Shown here: in pieces, positions 1 to 8,423 of the stretch | Position numbering within the stretch: the first letter of the stretch is position 1 | Layout: each line of letters starts with the position of its first letter | Assembly: GCA_023428135.1 (NCBI GenBank) | Contig: JAEYZG010000064.1 | Location: 62,001-126,000 of the forward strand | Origin: Bacteroidota bacterium | GTDB taxonomy: Bacteria; Bacteroidota; Bacteroidia; Cytophagales; Cytophagaceae | Length of the DNA stretch: 64,000 bases | Direction of reading: 5' to 3' | Notes under the pieces: model-generated | Told to the model about the DNA's origin: nothing | Databases searched by the model: none | The model's input: only the letters and a program-made list of their open reading frames with translations | Position numbers and translations under genes: made by a program

Positions 1-835
1 AATTAGTAATGATGAAATTCAAAATAGTCTAGCTGAAAAATTTGCCACAATTTATAAGGGGAAAAGCAAAGATTATATCGTAAAAAGCTTGCTTGAGATG
101 GAGGAGCCAATATTTAATGTGGAAAATGCTAGTAAATTTTCTGAGAAGATTATAGAAGCTTTTAACAGAATAAATCCATTATATAAATGCCTAAATATAG
201 ATTTAGGAGGTTCTACAATGCTTTCTCCGACAAAAGGCGGAGGGCCGTTAGAGTCTATTATATTAATTTCAGAAAAATGTGGAGGAAATATTTATACTGC
301 ATCTGATTTGACTTGGTATCAGGTAAAAGATTATGGATTAGATGAATTTTGGATTAAGATGAGCCGGTTATATTCTCAAATACCTCTCAATTTTTTAAAT
401 AATGTAGATACAAATTTTGTTCTTGAACTGCGGATGCAAGATAAACTTTCTGGTGTGAGACAAGAATTAAGAAAAATATATAGTGAGCTTTCACGCCTCA
501 ATATTAGTAATATAGATTTTAAAAAGATCAACCTTATTCAAGAGGGATTTGTTGAAGAAATAAAAAAATCAGAAGCGGAGTGGATATCAATTAAAAAGCA
601 AGCGGAAATTTCGAGGAAATATTGGTTAAGTGCTAATGTTGGGGTTCCTTTTATTACAAATGATGTATCTATACTTCCCCTGGCTTTAGGCTCTCTTGCT
701 TGGCTATATATGAATGAAAAAACGGCAATAGAAAAGGTAAACTTGTACAAAGCAAAAAATCCTATTTCTGTATATGTTGATTTAAAAAATAAGAAACAGA
801 GTTTTGTAACTGATCTAAGGAATTGTTTGATATAG
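1..835 (+). CDS. Hypothetical protein, 5' end outside window
   Basis: The reading frame is open from base 2 to the TAG at 833-835, so the gene starts left of the window. An internal TTG at 89 could be mistaken for a start but nothing marks it as one. The visible C-terminal part is about 277 residues, soluble, without signal peptide or clear transmembrane segment, and contains the stretch GGSTMLSPTKGGG followed by a mixed alpha/beta region and a helical part rich in Glu and Lys. I recognise no family. It is followed by a repeat-filled gap rather than a co-transcribed gene. Confidence 0.7.
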   Translation, partial: ISNDEIQNSLAEKFATIYKGKSKDYIVKSLLEMEEPIFNVENASKFSEKIIEAFNRINPLYKCLNIDLGGSTMLSPTKGGGPLESIILISEKCGGNIYTASDLTWYQVKDYGLDEFWIKMSRLYSQIPLNFLNNVDTNFVLELRMQDKLSGVRQELRKIYSELSRLNISNIDFKKINLIQEGFVEEIKKSEAEWISIKKQAEISRKYWLSANVGVPFITNDVSILPLALGSLAWLYMNEKTAIEKVNLYKAKNPISVYVDLKNKKQSFVTDLRNCLI

Positions 836-927
836 GATATTCTGGCTAGAGTCTTTTGACTCCTGCCCATTTGTGGTCCTTATCAACTTAGAAAATACTC
901 CTTGGTCTGTGATCTAACATCATCCAT

Positions 928-1100
928 GTTCTGTCCCCTGACAGAACATAAAAATGCGGAGCATTACTTTGGGCTTAAAGGAAGAACATTAATTGGATCT
1001 CTTTATTAATTTATGACTATTCATTTAAAACCGATTAATGAGAATCTTTTGGTTAAGCTGTGATTGAAAGATTCCGTCCTGTGAGGGCACAGGCCGGGGA
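928..1100 (+). repeat. Dispersed repeat A, copy 1
   Basis: Starts with the hairpin GTTCTGTC-CCC-TGACAGAAC (928-947), continues with ATGCGGAGCATTACTTTGGG and an AT-rich stretch, and ends with GGTTAAGCTGTGATTGAAAG and a GC-rich tail. The same order is seen near 9237, 23540 and 27230; the tail alone is seen near 17830. It sits immediately before a RAYT 3' remnant. Confidence 0.7.
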
Positions 1101-1105
1101 GGGGG

Positions 1106-1202
1106 GAAAGTAAGGGTTGTTTGATGTTGAGTTTATAGGGTAATAATCCGCAAGTCAATAGACTTGCTCTCATTTGTTGGTTGAAGTCAGATAGACTTCA
1201 AC
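1106..1202 (+). mobile_element. Right-half remnant of REP/RAYT element
   Basis: Bases 1106-1142 are a near copy of the last codons of the RAYT gene at 7412-7960 (ending VEFIG-stop), and the following bases repeat its right flank: the palindrome GCAAGTCAATAGACTTGC (1150-1167) and the palindrome TTGAAGTCAGATAGACTTCA (1181-1201). The rest of the transposase gene is missing, so this is a decayed 3' end. Confidence 0.75.
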
Positions 1203-1380
1203 CAGGAGGGAAAGAAAGCCGAACCGCTAACACGGGTTTTGCGTCAGGCGGGCTGACGTGCAAACTTGAAGCTTTGTGCTTCTAATAAAATTTATTGTAA
1301 ATTGAAACTTTGTGCTCTGAAACCCGCCCGCAAAGCCCGGAAACGTTGGGGGACATAATAGAATGAATAATTAATTTTAA

Positions 1381-2811
1381 ATGACCTTAAATCATAATAT
1401 GAACCGATCACTAATAACAATTTTATTTTCAATTCTATATTTCAATGTTGCCGAAGCCCAAAACATTTATATTCCCGATCCTAACTTCAAGATAGTCCTA
1501 TTGGAAAATGCACAGATCAACACTAATAAGGATACAAGTATCGCGGTTTCAGAAGCGGTGGCTTATATAGGAGAAATTAATGTCAACGGTAAGAGCTGGA
1601 TCAAATCATTAAAGGGTATTGAAGAATTTGTAAATATAACCTCTCTGAATTGTGGAGGAATGAACCTCGCAAGTCTTGACATAAGTAAAAATATCGCTCT
1701 TACCAAACTTCGCTGTCATAACAATAACTTGACTTACTTAGATGTCTCTAAAAATATAAATTTGGTCGAATTGATTCTTCAGTCAAATAAACTCTCAAAT
1801 TTGGATGTGTCCAATAATTCTTCTCTAACTATTTTAGATTGCCGTGACAATCTTATTACAGAAATAGATGTATCAAAAAACACCAATCTCATAGAGATGA
1901 ATGTTACTAATTGTCAATTAACCTTTCTGAATGTTTCTCATAATTTAAAATTACAAAACCTGTATTGTGGTGGGAATAATCTTAACAATATTGACCTGAG
2001 TCAGAATAGAGACTTGAAAGTGTTAAATTGTGAAAACAATCAATTAACAAATATAGATATTAGTACTAACAGCGATTTGAATATTCTTAATTGCAGTCGG
2101 AATAAGTTAGAGACTCTTGACATATTTGCAAATACGGCCTTACGGAACCTGGTCTGTAACAATAACCTACTGGTAAATTTAAATCTCAGTAAAAACAGTA
2201 AATTAAACTACTTAAACTGCTCCAGGAATAACCTTTTAAATTTAAACACCAGCTTGAACACAGTCCTCACCCAATTAGATTGCTATGATAATCAAATTTC
2301 GGATATAACGCTTTCTAGCTCAATAATAATGTTAAACTGCAGTGAAAATAATATTACCGATTTGGATCTAAGCAAGATCAAGGACTTAAACGAACTTCGA
2401 TGTGCATACAATCAACTCAACTATTTAGATGCTTCTATGCACCAAAATCTTAACTATTTATTTTGCCATGACAATCCACAATTGATAATCATATGTGTGG
2501 CAGATATAGAGAAAACAATGAACCCTCTTTTTTTTCAAAAAGATAATGCAGCAGTATGGTCCCAATGTATAGTCGGAGTAAAAGAAGAAAAAAAAATAAA
2601 TTGGTTTACAATTTATCCCAATCCCGTCAGTGACTTTATCCTTCTAGAAGGAAACTTAAATGAAATTCAAATATTAAATCAATTGGGTCAAATTGTAGTC
2701 AATGGTAAGGGTCCTATCGTTGATGTAGGCAAACTTCATAAAGGAGTTTATATAGTTCAATTTCTGGGAAATAAAGGAGAAATAATCATGTCTAAGTTTT
2801 TGAAAGAGTAA
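1381..2811 (+). CDS. Secreted leucine-rich-repeat protein with T9SS sorting domain
   Basis: The protein has a hydrophobic signal peptide ending near AEAQ, then a long run of degenerate leucine-rich repeats with a period of roughly 20-22 residues (LTxLDVSKNxxLxxLxCxxN), and a C-terminal Por-secretion tail beginning FTIYPNPVSDF. The second ATG at 1399 (MNRSLITILFS) gives the more natural signal peptide; the first ATG adds six residues. LRRs of this LDLSKN type usually mediate binding to proteins or surfaces, and the tail sends the protein through the T9SS to the cell surface or medium. The gene stands alone between two halves of REP/RAYT elements. The ligand is unknown. Confidence 0.85.
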   Translation: MTLNHNMNRSLITILFSILYFNVAEAQNIYIPDPNFKIVLLENAQINTNKDTSIAVSEAVAYIGEINVNGKSWIKSLKGIEEFVNITSLNCGGMNLASLDISKNIALTKLRCHNNNLTYLDVSKNINLVELILQSNKLSNLDVSNNSSLTILDCRDNLITEIDVSKNTNLIEMNVTNCQLTFLNVSHNLKLQNLYCGGNNLNNIDLSQNRDLKVLNCENNQLTNIDISTNSDLNILNCSRNKLETLDIFANTALRNLVCNNNLLVNLNLSKNSKLNYLNCSRNNLLNLNTSLNTVLTQLDCYDNQISDITLSSSIIMLNCSENNITDLDLSKIKDLNELRCAYNQLNYLDASMHQNLNYLFCHDNPQLIIICVADIEKTMNPLFFQKDNAAVWSQCIVGVKEEKKINWFTIYPNPVSDFILLEGNLNEIQILNQLGQIVVNGKGPIVDVGKLHKGVYIVQFLGNKGEIIMSKFLKE

Positions 2812-2854
2812 ATAAAGAAATGGCATACATTCTTTTTGTGAGATGAACTTTGTC

Positions 2855-3269
2855 TGGCTTAAGTTTTTAACTTAAGCCCACAAATGAGAGCAAGTCTATT
2901 GACTTGCGGTTTCAGAGGCAGCCAAATTTAAAGTTCTTGATAGCCATCATAAAAAGCTCCAATATTTTTCGGAGCTATTTTTATATTTGAAGAATACTAA
3001 ACTAACCAGCTATGTCATCCAAATACACCATCAATGATCCGGAAGGATTGTATTTTATCACGACCGCAGTAGTAGAATGGGTCGATGTCTTTACCAGTGT
3101 ACATTACAAAGTTATTTTTGTTGAGAGTTTAAAGTATTGTCAGAAAGAAAAAGTTCTTATCATTTATGCCTGAGTTTTAATGACGAATCACTATCACATG
3201 ATAGTAAGAGCAGATAAGGGAAAAAACTTATCTGATATACTAAGAGATTTTAAAAAGCATACCTTCAAT
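2855..3269 (+). mobile_element. Left-half remnant of REP/RAYT element with broken transposase
   Basis: Bases 2856-3011 match the left flank of the complete element: palindrome GGCTTAAGT/ACTTAAGCC (2856-2878), palindrome GCAAGTCTATTGACTTGC (2890-2907), a terminator-like hairpin AGCTCC/GGAGCT near 2966-2985, and the leader ending ACTAACCAGCT. From 3012 the RAYT reading frame follows, then similarity stops abruptly at about 3269. Confidence 0.8.
3012..3269 (+). pseudogene. Truncated RAYT transposase
   Basis: Codons from ATG 3012 match the N-terminal 86 or so residues of the intact RAYT at 7412 (MSSKYTINDPEGLYFITTAV). A Trp codon of the intact copy is TGA here (3171-3173), just before the NHYHM metal-binding motif, and the 3' half of the gene is absent. 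The copy cannot make a working transposase. Confidence 0.8.
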
Positions 3270-3378
3270 TGTTTCTAATAATCTTATGGGTACGATAAAC
3301 TTTTAATGCATAGCATACATTTTTGTAACTTTCCACTCCTAAACAAGTCTGGTTTTATAATTTTTAAAACTGCTTTTT

Positions 3379-5100
3379 TTGCTTTATCTGATTTTTCAAA
3401 ATCGAAATCTAATTGTCATGAGTAAATTAATCTGTGTATTATTATTGCTGTTTCCGATTGTTACATTTGGCCAAAACTGGGTTAACAGTATTGGAAATAC
3501 TGGAAGTAATTATGGCCGCCAAATTGCGCTTGACAGAGCCAAAAATGTTTATATCACAGGTAGCTTTTATGACACAGTAGATATAGATCCGTCTGATGCA
3601 GTATACAATCTTGTATCAAATGGAGGAGGTGATATTTTTCTTGCCAGGACAGACTCTGCCGGCAAATTGGTATGGGCAAAAAGCTTTGGCACTCCTAACA
3701 ACGAGTCCTTTACTGTCTTTGAGGTTGATGAGTACGGAAATACTTACCTTGGATTTTCCTTTTTAGGAACATTAGATTTAGAAATAAACGGAACCCAGAC
3801 TTCTTTTGTAAGCGAGCCTTACAATACATCTTCCATTCTTTTTAAAGCCGATAAAGATGGCAATGTACAATGGGCCAAAGTATACGAAAGGAGCGTGGCA
3901 TTAAAAGATGTGGAATTTAACCTGGAAGGAAATCTGATTGTTTCTGGTACTTATTCCCAATTAATTTTTGACGTAACAATTGACAATTCCGGGACCATGA
4001 TCGGAGATAAAATTCTGTCTGGAATTTTTATAGCAAGTTACGATACCACCAGCAAAGCCCTGCTAGCTGTTTCCGATTTGAAAGGAGGCTTGTTTATACA
4101 TTCAATGGAAGTTAGCAAGGAAAGCGGCAGACTGGTTCTGGCTGCAGATATTTCATCTAATAGCATTATTCCATTTGAAGGTAAAGATTCTGTATTAAAT
4201 ATAAGTTTTTGGCATTCAGTAATTTCCTTGGTTGAGTTGAATTCGGCCACTTTAAAGGTTACGAAGGTTCTTCCTTACCGTATTTCTTTTCAACCATACG
4301 TAGCCATCAATAATATAGGTTTCGACAGGCAGGGTAATTTCATAATAGTAGGTTACTGTGGTAATGGAGTTTTTGATGCCGGTCTTACTCCTGGAGATAC
4401 CTCGATCGCCCCCGAAAAAAATATTTTGGAAGATATCATTATGATAAAATACGATCCTCAATACAAAGTAGTCTGGAACTACAGATTTACCAGTGAGAAA
4501 TATTCAAGGGGATATGGATTAACAGTAGACAATGCTGGAGATATCTATATTTCCGCAAGTAATGCCGGGCAAAATTCACTGGATATAGAACCAGGGCCTG
4601 GAACTACAATAATTACCGGAGGGGCTATGGTGGCAAAATACAGTGCTGCCGGTAGCCTTCTATGGGGTAAAAATATGAATGCACCATATATAATGATATT
4701 TAATATAACAGCAGATGAAAATGGAGTAATTTATGGTATTGGCATTTTCCGGGGAGAAAATGCAAAACTGAATCCTGATGATAATTCTATTATTACATCT
4801 TCTGCCGGTTTTACTGATGCTTTCTACTTCAGATATTTCCCTTCGGGCATTACAGCAATTCAGGATGCAGGAAATATTGATTTTGAAAAGACAATGGTAT
4901 ATCCTAATCCATGCAAAAACATGTTGAATATAAACGGTGAATATGAATGCGCCATCCTGTATGATTTTTCAGGCAAACCGGTTACTTCATATCAATATAA
5001 TGGTCTGCCTGTAGATATTTCAGAGCTTCCTGCGGGAATTTACATGCTATTGATTCAAGGCAGGCAAAAATCTTATACAGTGAAAGTAGTTAAAGAATAA
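3379..5100 (+). CDS. Secreted SBBP beta-propeller-like protein with T9SS tail
   Basis: The likely start is ATG 3418 (MSKLICVLLLLFPIVTFGQ), which gives a clean signal peptide; the upstream ATG at 3379 adds an unlikely 13-residue head. The mature part holds repeated units of the type GNVYITGSFxDTVDIDP and DGNVQWAKV, typical of SBBP/beta-propeller repeats, with Asp-rich loops that could bind calcium. The C-terminus (YPNPCKNMLNINGEYECAIL to the end) is a Por-secretion sorting domain. It resembles the minus-strand protein at 48731-50755 in architecture. Function unknown; probably a surface or secreted protein. It follows a short stretch of RAYT debris. Confidence 0.85.
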   Translation: MLYLIFQNRNLIVMSKLICVLLLLFPIVTFGQNWVNSIGNTGSNYGRQIALDRAKNVYITGSFYDTVDIDPSDAVYNLVSNGGGDIFLARTDSAGKLVWAKSFGTPNNESFTVFEVDEYGNTYLGFSFLGTLDLEINGTQTSFVSEPYNTSSILFKADKDGNVQWAKVYERSVALKDVEFNLEGNLIVSGTYSQLIFDVTIDNSGTMIGDKILSGIFIASYDTTSKALLAVSDLKGGLFIHSMEVSKESGRLVLAADISSNSIIPFEGKDSVLNISFWHSVISLVELNSATLKVTKVLPYRISFQPYVAINNIGFDRQGNFIIVGYCGNGVFDAGLTPGDTSIAPEKNILEDIIMIKYDPQYKVVWNYRFTSEKYSRGYGLTVDNAGDIYISASNAGQNSLDIEPGPGTTIITGGAMVAKYSAAGSLLWGKNMNAPYIMIFNITADENGVIYGIGIFRGENAKLNPDDNSIITSSAGFTDAFYFRYFPSGITAIQDAGNIDFEKTMVYPNPCKNMLNINGEYECAILYDFSGKPVTSYQYNGLPVDISELPAGIYMLLIQGRQKSYTVKVVKE

Positions 5101-5172
5101 CCTGCAACACCAGAGAACGCGCGTTCAATGTCGTTAAGTTAACAAGGTAAAATCTTGCTTATATTTTTGTGT

Positions 5173-5192
5173 AGAAGTCAAAGACTTCAGCC
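5173..5192 (+). repeat. Solo REP palindrome
   Basis: GAAGTCAAAGACTTC followed by AGCCAGGGG matches the third palindrome type of the REP/RAYT family (compare 7998-8018). No transposase sequence adjoins it. Confidence 0.55.
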
Positions 5193-5274
5193 AGGGGCTA
5201 GTATTTTTAATAAGGTTTAAAATTTGTTAGATTAGTGGTAAAAGAAAAATATACACCATGTGGTGTTTATTTAA

Positions 5275-5937
5275 ATGTTAGCTGCCATTTTTATGAGACT
5301 CTTTGGGAAAATAATACTTTGGATATTAATAAGTTTTGCTACTGTAATAGTACTATGTATCGCTGGATTTTTCATTCATAAATATTTTTTCTACTATAGA
5401 GAATTGGAAGCAATAAGAGCCGATTTAAATAAAATAAAGAATGTCGAGGTTGTGGACATTTGGGGGCATGAAGATATAACCCTAGAGGAAGTTTCTGCGA
5501 GAATTAAAATAGCAGATAAAGGAGAATTGGTTCTGATTAATTTAAATAAAAGAGACTTTGGCTATCCTCACCACGTACCGATACTAGAAATTGGAGGCTA
5601 TTCATTTACTCATTTTTCGGGGAATGGTGGTATAGGCCCGGTTATAGATATTGGAATGTCCGGTGATTTGGGAAAGTTGATTGGAAAGAGATTTTATTCA
5701 GTAAGGGAAGTAATTGAACAGTATGATCAAATTCTTAGTGTAGTTCAGAACCTTAAATCGTCACCTGATATAAACTACTTTGAAGACGACAATTCTGAAA
5801 GTTATTTATTGGTCGAGAAAAAGCATTCAAAAGACCAGGATCCGATATTTAATCTGTTAGGAGTTGAGAATAAATTTGAATTTGCTAAGACATTAACTTG
5901 GAAAAGAAAAGATAGTTACTATAATCAAAACGAGTAA
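5275..5937 (+). CDS. Hypothetical membrane-anchored protein
   Basis: A 220-residue protein with one N-terminal membrane helix (about residues 10-36, IILWILISFATVIVLCIAGF) and a soluble remainder that is probably periplasmic. An internal ATG at 5293 (MRLFGKI) may be the true start. No family recognised. The start lies directly after a palindrome ACACCATGTGGTGT (5256-5269) and the sequence GTTAGCTGCC, while GGCAGCCAAC follows its stop codon, an arrangement discussed in the findings as possibly cassette-like. Confidence 0.65.
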   Translation: MLAAIFMRLFGKIILWILISFATVIVLCIAGFFIHKYFFYYRELEAIRADLNKIKNVEVVDIWGHEDITLEEVSARIKIADKGELVLINLNKRDFGYPHHVPILEIGGYSFTHFSGNGGIGPVIDIGMSGDLGKLIGKRFYSVREVIEQYDQILSVVQNLKSSPDINYFEDDNSESYLLVEKKHSKDQDPIFNLLGVENKFEFAKTLTWKRKDSYYNQNE

Positions 5938-5996
5938 AACGGCAGCCAACATTGCTTATACTCGACCACCGGAAGCATTAGGAGTAGTTTTTTGTC

Positions 5997-6049
5997 TGGC
6001 TTTAGTTATTAACTTAAGCCTACAAATAAATGCAAGTCTGTTGACTTGC
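5997..6049 (+). repeat. Solo REP palindrome pair
   Basis: Two REP palindromes side by side: a GGCTTtAGT..ACTTAAGCC version (5998-6020) and GCAAGTCTGTTGACTTGC (6032-6049). This is the left flank of a REP/RAYT element without transposase sequence. Confidence 0.7.
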
Positions 6050-6085
6050 AGGTTGTAAAGTCCATTAGGCAATTTGAACATAGGA

Positions 6086-6155
6086 TAGAATTGGGTAATT
6101 TGGTACATATAGATGAAAAATGTACGCACCTGGTGTGAATATAAACAAGTTATGC
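6086..6155 (+). repeat. Dispersed motif G, copy upstream of the Crp gene
   Basis: Contains GTAATTTGGTACATATAGAT, then ACGCACCTGGTGTG and AATATAAACAAGTTATGC. Very similar strings occur at 17917-17985 and 27478-27540, each shortly before a + strand gene. It may be a promoter-associated repeat or a recombination-site-like sequence; I cannot decide between these from sequence alone. Confidence 0.55.
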
Positions 6156-6180
6156 GATATTTTAATACAACCTCCAAAGC

Positions 6181-6750
6181 ATGAACAGTCTAAGAAAACA
6201 TATAGAAAAAGAGATTTCAATAACTGATGATGAATTTAGCATGATTGAAGCCTTTTTTCGTCCAATAGCATTCAAAAAGAATAATCTTATCATAAAAGAA
6301 AATGAAAAAGTTGATGATGTTTTTTTTATACAGACTGGATTGGTGAAACTTTTTTACTTAGATAATAATGTGGACGAACATATCATTTCTTTTGCAATGG
6401 AAGACTGGTGGGAAACTGATTTTAATGCATATTTTCGTGAATCTAAAGCTACTCTAAATTTGAAATGCATTGAAGATACCGAAGTTCTTTGCCTTTCATT
6501 AAAGGATTATCGTAAGCTATGTAATACTATTCCGAAAATGGAACGCTTCTTCCTTGAAAAATCTATTTCAGGACATATTGCTAATCAAAACCGAATTATT
6601 TCAATGCTTACTTCAAATGCAAAGGAAAAATACGAACAATTTTTAAAGATATATCCCTCACTCCACCAACGAATTTCTAAAAAACTACTAGCTTCTTATT
6701 TGGGTGTATCACGAGAAACACTTAGCAGACTTTATTACAAGCCAAAATAA
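6181..6750 (+). CDS. Crp/Fnr-family transcriptional regulator
   Basis: A 189-residue protein with an N-terminal cyclic-nucleotide-binding-type beta-barrel (about residues 20-115: KNNLIIKENEKVDDVFFIQTGLVK) and a short C-terminal helix-turn-helix (KLLASYLGVSRETLSRLYY). It has the size and form of the many Crp-like regulators of Bacteroidota that often do not bind cAMP. It lies 88 bases upstream of a RidA-family gene in the same direction, a natural candidate target or operon partner. Confidence 0.85.
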   Translation: MNSLRKHIEKEISITDDEFSMIEAFFRPIAFKKNNLIIKENEKVDDVFFIQTGLVKLFYLDNNVDEHIISFAMEDWWETDFNAYFRESKATLNLKCIEDTEVLCLSLKDYRKLCNTIPKMERFFLEKSISGHIANQNRIISMLTSNAKEKYEQFLKIYPSLHQRISKKLLASYLGVSRETLSRLYYKPK

Positions 6751-6838
6751 AAAGTGAGATATGTCACGCTAATTATTTTGCTAAAAGAAAGAGCTTTGCA
6801 CTTTAAATAATTAGAAACTAACTATAATATTTAGTGCA

Positions 6839-7228
6839 ATGGAAAAAATAATAACAAATCCTTGGTCATGGCAAGATGCCAGAAGTTATGTTCAGGCTGT
6901 AGAAGTAAAAAATGTAGATAGTACATTGTATATCTCTGGTCAAACGGCAATAAATGACCAAGGTATATCGAGTAACGAAGATATGAGAAATCAATTGATT
7001 CAAACAATCGAGAACCTTGAATTGGTAATTCAAAGAGCAAATTTTGAAGTGAACAATATCGTTCGTCTCAATATTTATACTACTTCTACGTCAGAGCTTT
7101 TTGAAAATTTTGATATTTTTCAAAGTTGGGTAGAAAAAAACGGAATTAAACAAACGACAACATTACTCGAAGTCAAAAGTTTGTTTGAAACTCTAAAGAT
7201 AGAACTTGAGGCTACATTAGTGAGATAG
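6839..7228 (+). CDS. RidA/YjgF-family protein
   Basis: A 129-residue protein with the Rid fold pattern: LYISGQTAIN near residue 32 (corresponding to the family's SGQ segment), a middle helix with NLELVIQRANFEVNNIVRLNIY and the C-terminal strand after TTTLLEVKSLF. In RidA the reactive-enamine deaminase Arg lies near the C-terminus; here the matching region reads TTLLEVKSL without a clear Arg, so this is better placed among divergent Rid paralogs than as RidA itself. The Crp gene just upstream probably shares its control. Confidence 0.8.
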   Translation: MEKIITNPWSWQDARSYVQAVEVKNVDSTLYISGQTAINDQGISSNEDMRNQLIQTIENLELVIQRANFEVNNIVRLNIYTTSTSELFENFDIFQSWVEKNGIKQTTTLLEVKSLFETLKIELEATLVR

Positions 7229-7351
7229 CCTTTCTGGGATAATTCTGGTGTGTAGGCTTAAGTTTTTAACTTAAGCCTACAAATAAAAGCAAGTCAATTG
7301 ACTTGCGGGTTCAGAATGCAGAAATAATTTTATAATCAGATAAATAAATTT

Positions 7352-7382
7352 AAAGCTCCGATTAAATATCGGAGCTTTTTTT
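7352..7382 (+). terminator. Hairpin terminator in the RAYT leader
   Basis: AAAGCTCCGAT-TAAAT-ATCGGAGCTTTTTTT is a strong stem with a T run, placed 30 bases upstream of the transposase start. Equivalent hairpins are kept in the left-half copy (about 2966-2985) and the mini element (about 16724-16750), so it belongs to the element and probably shields the transposase from read-through. Confidence 0.75.
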
Positions 7383-7411
7383 ATATTTGAAGAATACTAA
7401 ACTAACCAGCT

Positions 7412-7960
7412 ATGTCATCCAAATACACCATTAATGATCCGGAAGGATTATATTTTATCACGACCGCAGTAGTAGAATGGGTCGATGTATTTACCCGCGT
7501 ACATTACAAAGATATTATTGTCGAGAGTTTAAAGTATTGTCAGAAAGAAAAAGGTCTTATCATTTATGCCTGGGTTTTAATGACGAATCACTATCACATG
7601 ATAGTAAGAGCAGATAAAGGAAAAAACCTATCCGATATTCTAAGAGATTTTAAAAAGCATACCTCCAATGAGCTGATAAAGGCAATTAATGACCCGAAAG
7701 AAAGCAGGAGAAAATGGATGCTGTGGCTTTTTAAGTCGGCAGGTTTGAAGAACAGCAATAATAAAAATTATCAATTCTGGCAACAGGATAACAGACCAAT
7801 AGAATTGAGTTCCAATGAAATGATGGATCAGCGTTTAGCTTATATCCATGATAATCCTGTTAAGGCGGGTATTGTCAGATGTCCGGAAGATTATATATAT
7901 TCTAGTGCAATCAATTATTCAGGAAAGAAAGGGTTGATTGATGTAGAGTTTATAGGGTAA
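7412..7960 (+). CDS. REP-associated tyrosine transposase (RAYT)
   Basis: A 182-residue Y1/HUH-type transposase of the IS200/IS605-like REP-associated group. The HUH metal-binding motif is NHYHMIVR (about residues 58-65) and a likely catalytic Tyr is in LAYIHDNPVKAGIV (about residue 144), a signature of the RAYT family. Such enzymes cut single-stranded DNA at REP hairpins. The gene is flanked on both sides by palindromes of the type found alone elsewhere in the window. This copy looks intact; two others in the window are truncated. Confidence 0.9.
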   Translation: MSSKYTINDPEGLYFITTAVVEWVDVFTRVHYKDIIVESLKYCQKEKGLIIYAWVLMTNHYHMIVRADKGKNLSDILRDFKKHTSNELIKAINDPKESRRKWMLWLFKSAGLKNSNNKNYQFWQQDNRPIELSSNEMMDQRLAYIHDNPVKAGIVRCPEDYIYSSAINYSGKKGLIDVEFIG

Positions 7961-8095
7961 TAATCCGCAAGTCAATAGACTTGCTCTCATTTGTGAGTTG
8001 AAGTCAGATAGACTTCAACCAGAGGGGCTTGGTGAAAATTATGTAACGTTTCACTTTGGGTGAAAAGTTGATGTACTGACAAGGGACTTTTTAGG

Positions 8096-8128
8096 ATTGA
8101 TGCCATCGCTTTAAGCGATGGCATCAAT
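8096..8128 (+). repeat. 33-bp perfect palindrome, copy 1
   Basis: ATTGATGCCATCGCTT-T-AAGCGATGGCATCAAT is a perfect inverted repeat. Its relative at 42006-42038 differs at several stem positions on both arms at once, so base pairing is kept. It has no T run and so is not an ordinary terminator. Confidence 0.75.
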
Positions 8129-8160
8129 ATAAACTCCAAATGGATATCAAAAATGAAGCC

Positions 8161-8214
8161 TGTGGTTAAGTTTATCTAACTTAACCCACAATTTTGAAGT
8201 CAGATAGACTTCAA
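8161..8214 (+). repeat. Solo REP pair
   Basis: TGTGGTTAAGT..ACTTAACCCACA (8161-8190) is a variant of the first REP palindrome with matching changes in both arms, followed by TTGAAGTCAGATAGACTTCA (8194-8214). There is no transposase between them: a left outer palindrome directly joined to a right outer one. Confidence 0.7.
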
Positions 8215-8423
8215 CCAGAGTGTCCTGTCCCCAGTTATAGGACGAAGTGTGAGTACTTTTGTCTAAAGCTCAATCTTGACCAACCATAGAATGGATCTGC
8301 TTCCATAATCATTCAAGCATTTTTTTAAAAGTGGTTTGAAAGTAAATGTAGTTTGCCCATAGCTAAGCAAATGAAAACGATTTTATTTATTCCCATGTTC
8401 TATAAAAAGAAAGGAAACTATTT

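Larger units (their letters stand above)
7251..8018 (+). mobile_element. Complete REP/RAYT element (REPtron)
   Basis: Left flank: palindrome TGTAGGCTTAAGT..ACTTAAGCCTACA (7251-7281) and GCAAGTCAATTGACTTGC (7289-7306). A transcription terminator follows (7352-7382), then the RAYT gene 7412-7960. Right flank: GCAAGTCAATAGACTTGC (7967-7984) and TTGAAGTCAGATAGACTTCA (7998-8018). The same flank sequences recur around the partial and mini copies in this window, which defines the unit. Confidence 0.75.

Noticed and set aside
7412..7960. Interpretation of the RAYT gene as an ordinary IS200 transposase
   Set aside because: The NHYH motif fits both, but the YIHDNPVKAGIV signature and the flanking REP palindromes are those of RAYT proteins.
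8161..8214. Transcription terminator reading of the REP palindromes
   Set aside because: Stems are not followed by T runs and the same palindromes recur in fixed order around RAYT copies, so a mobile-element origin explains them better.
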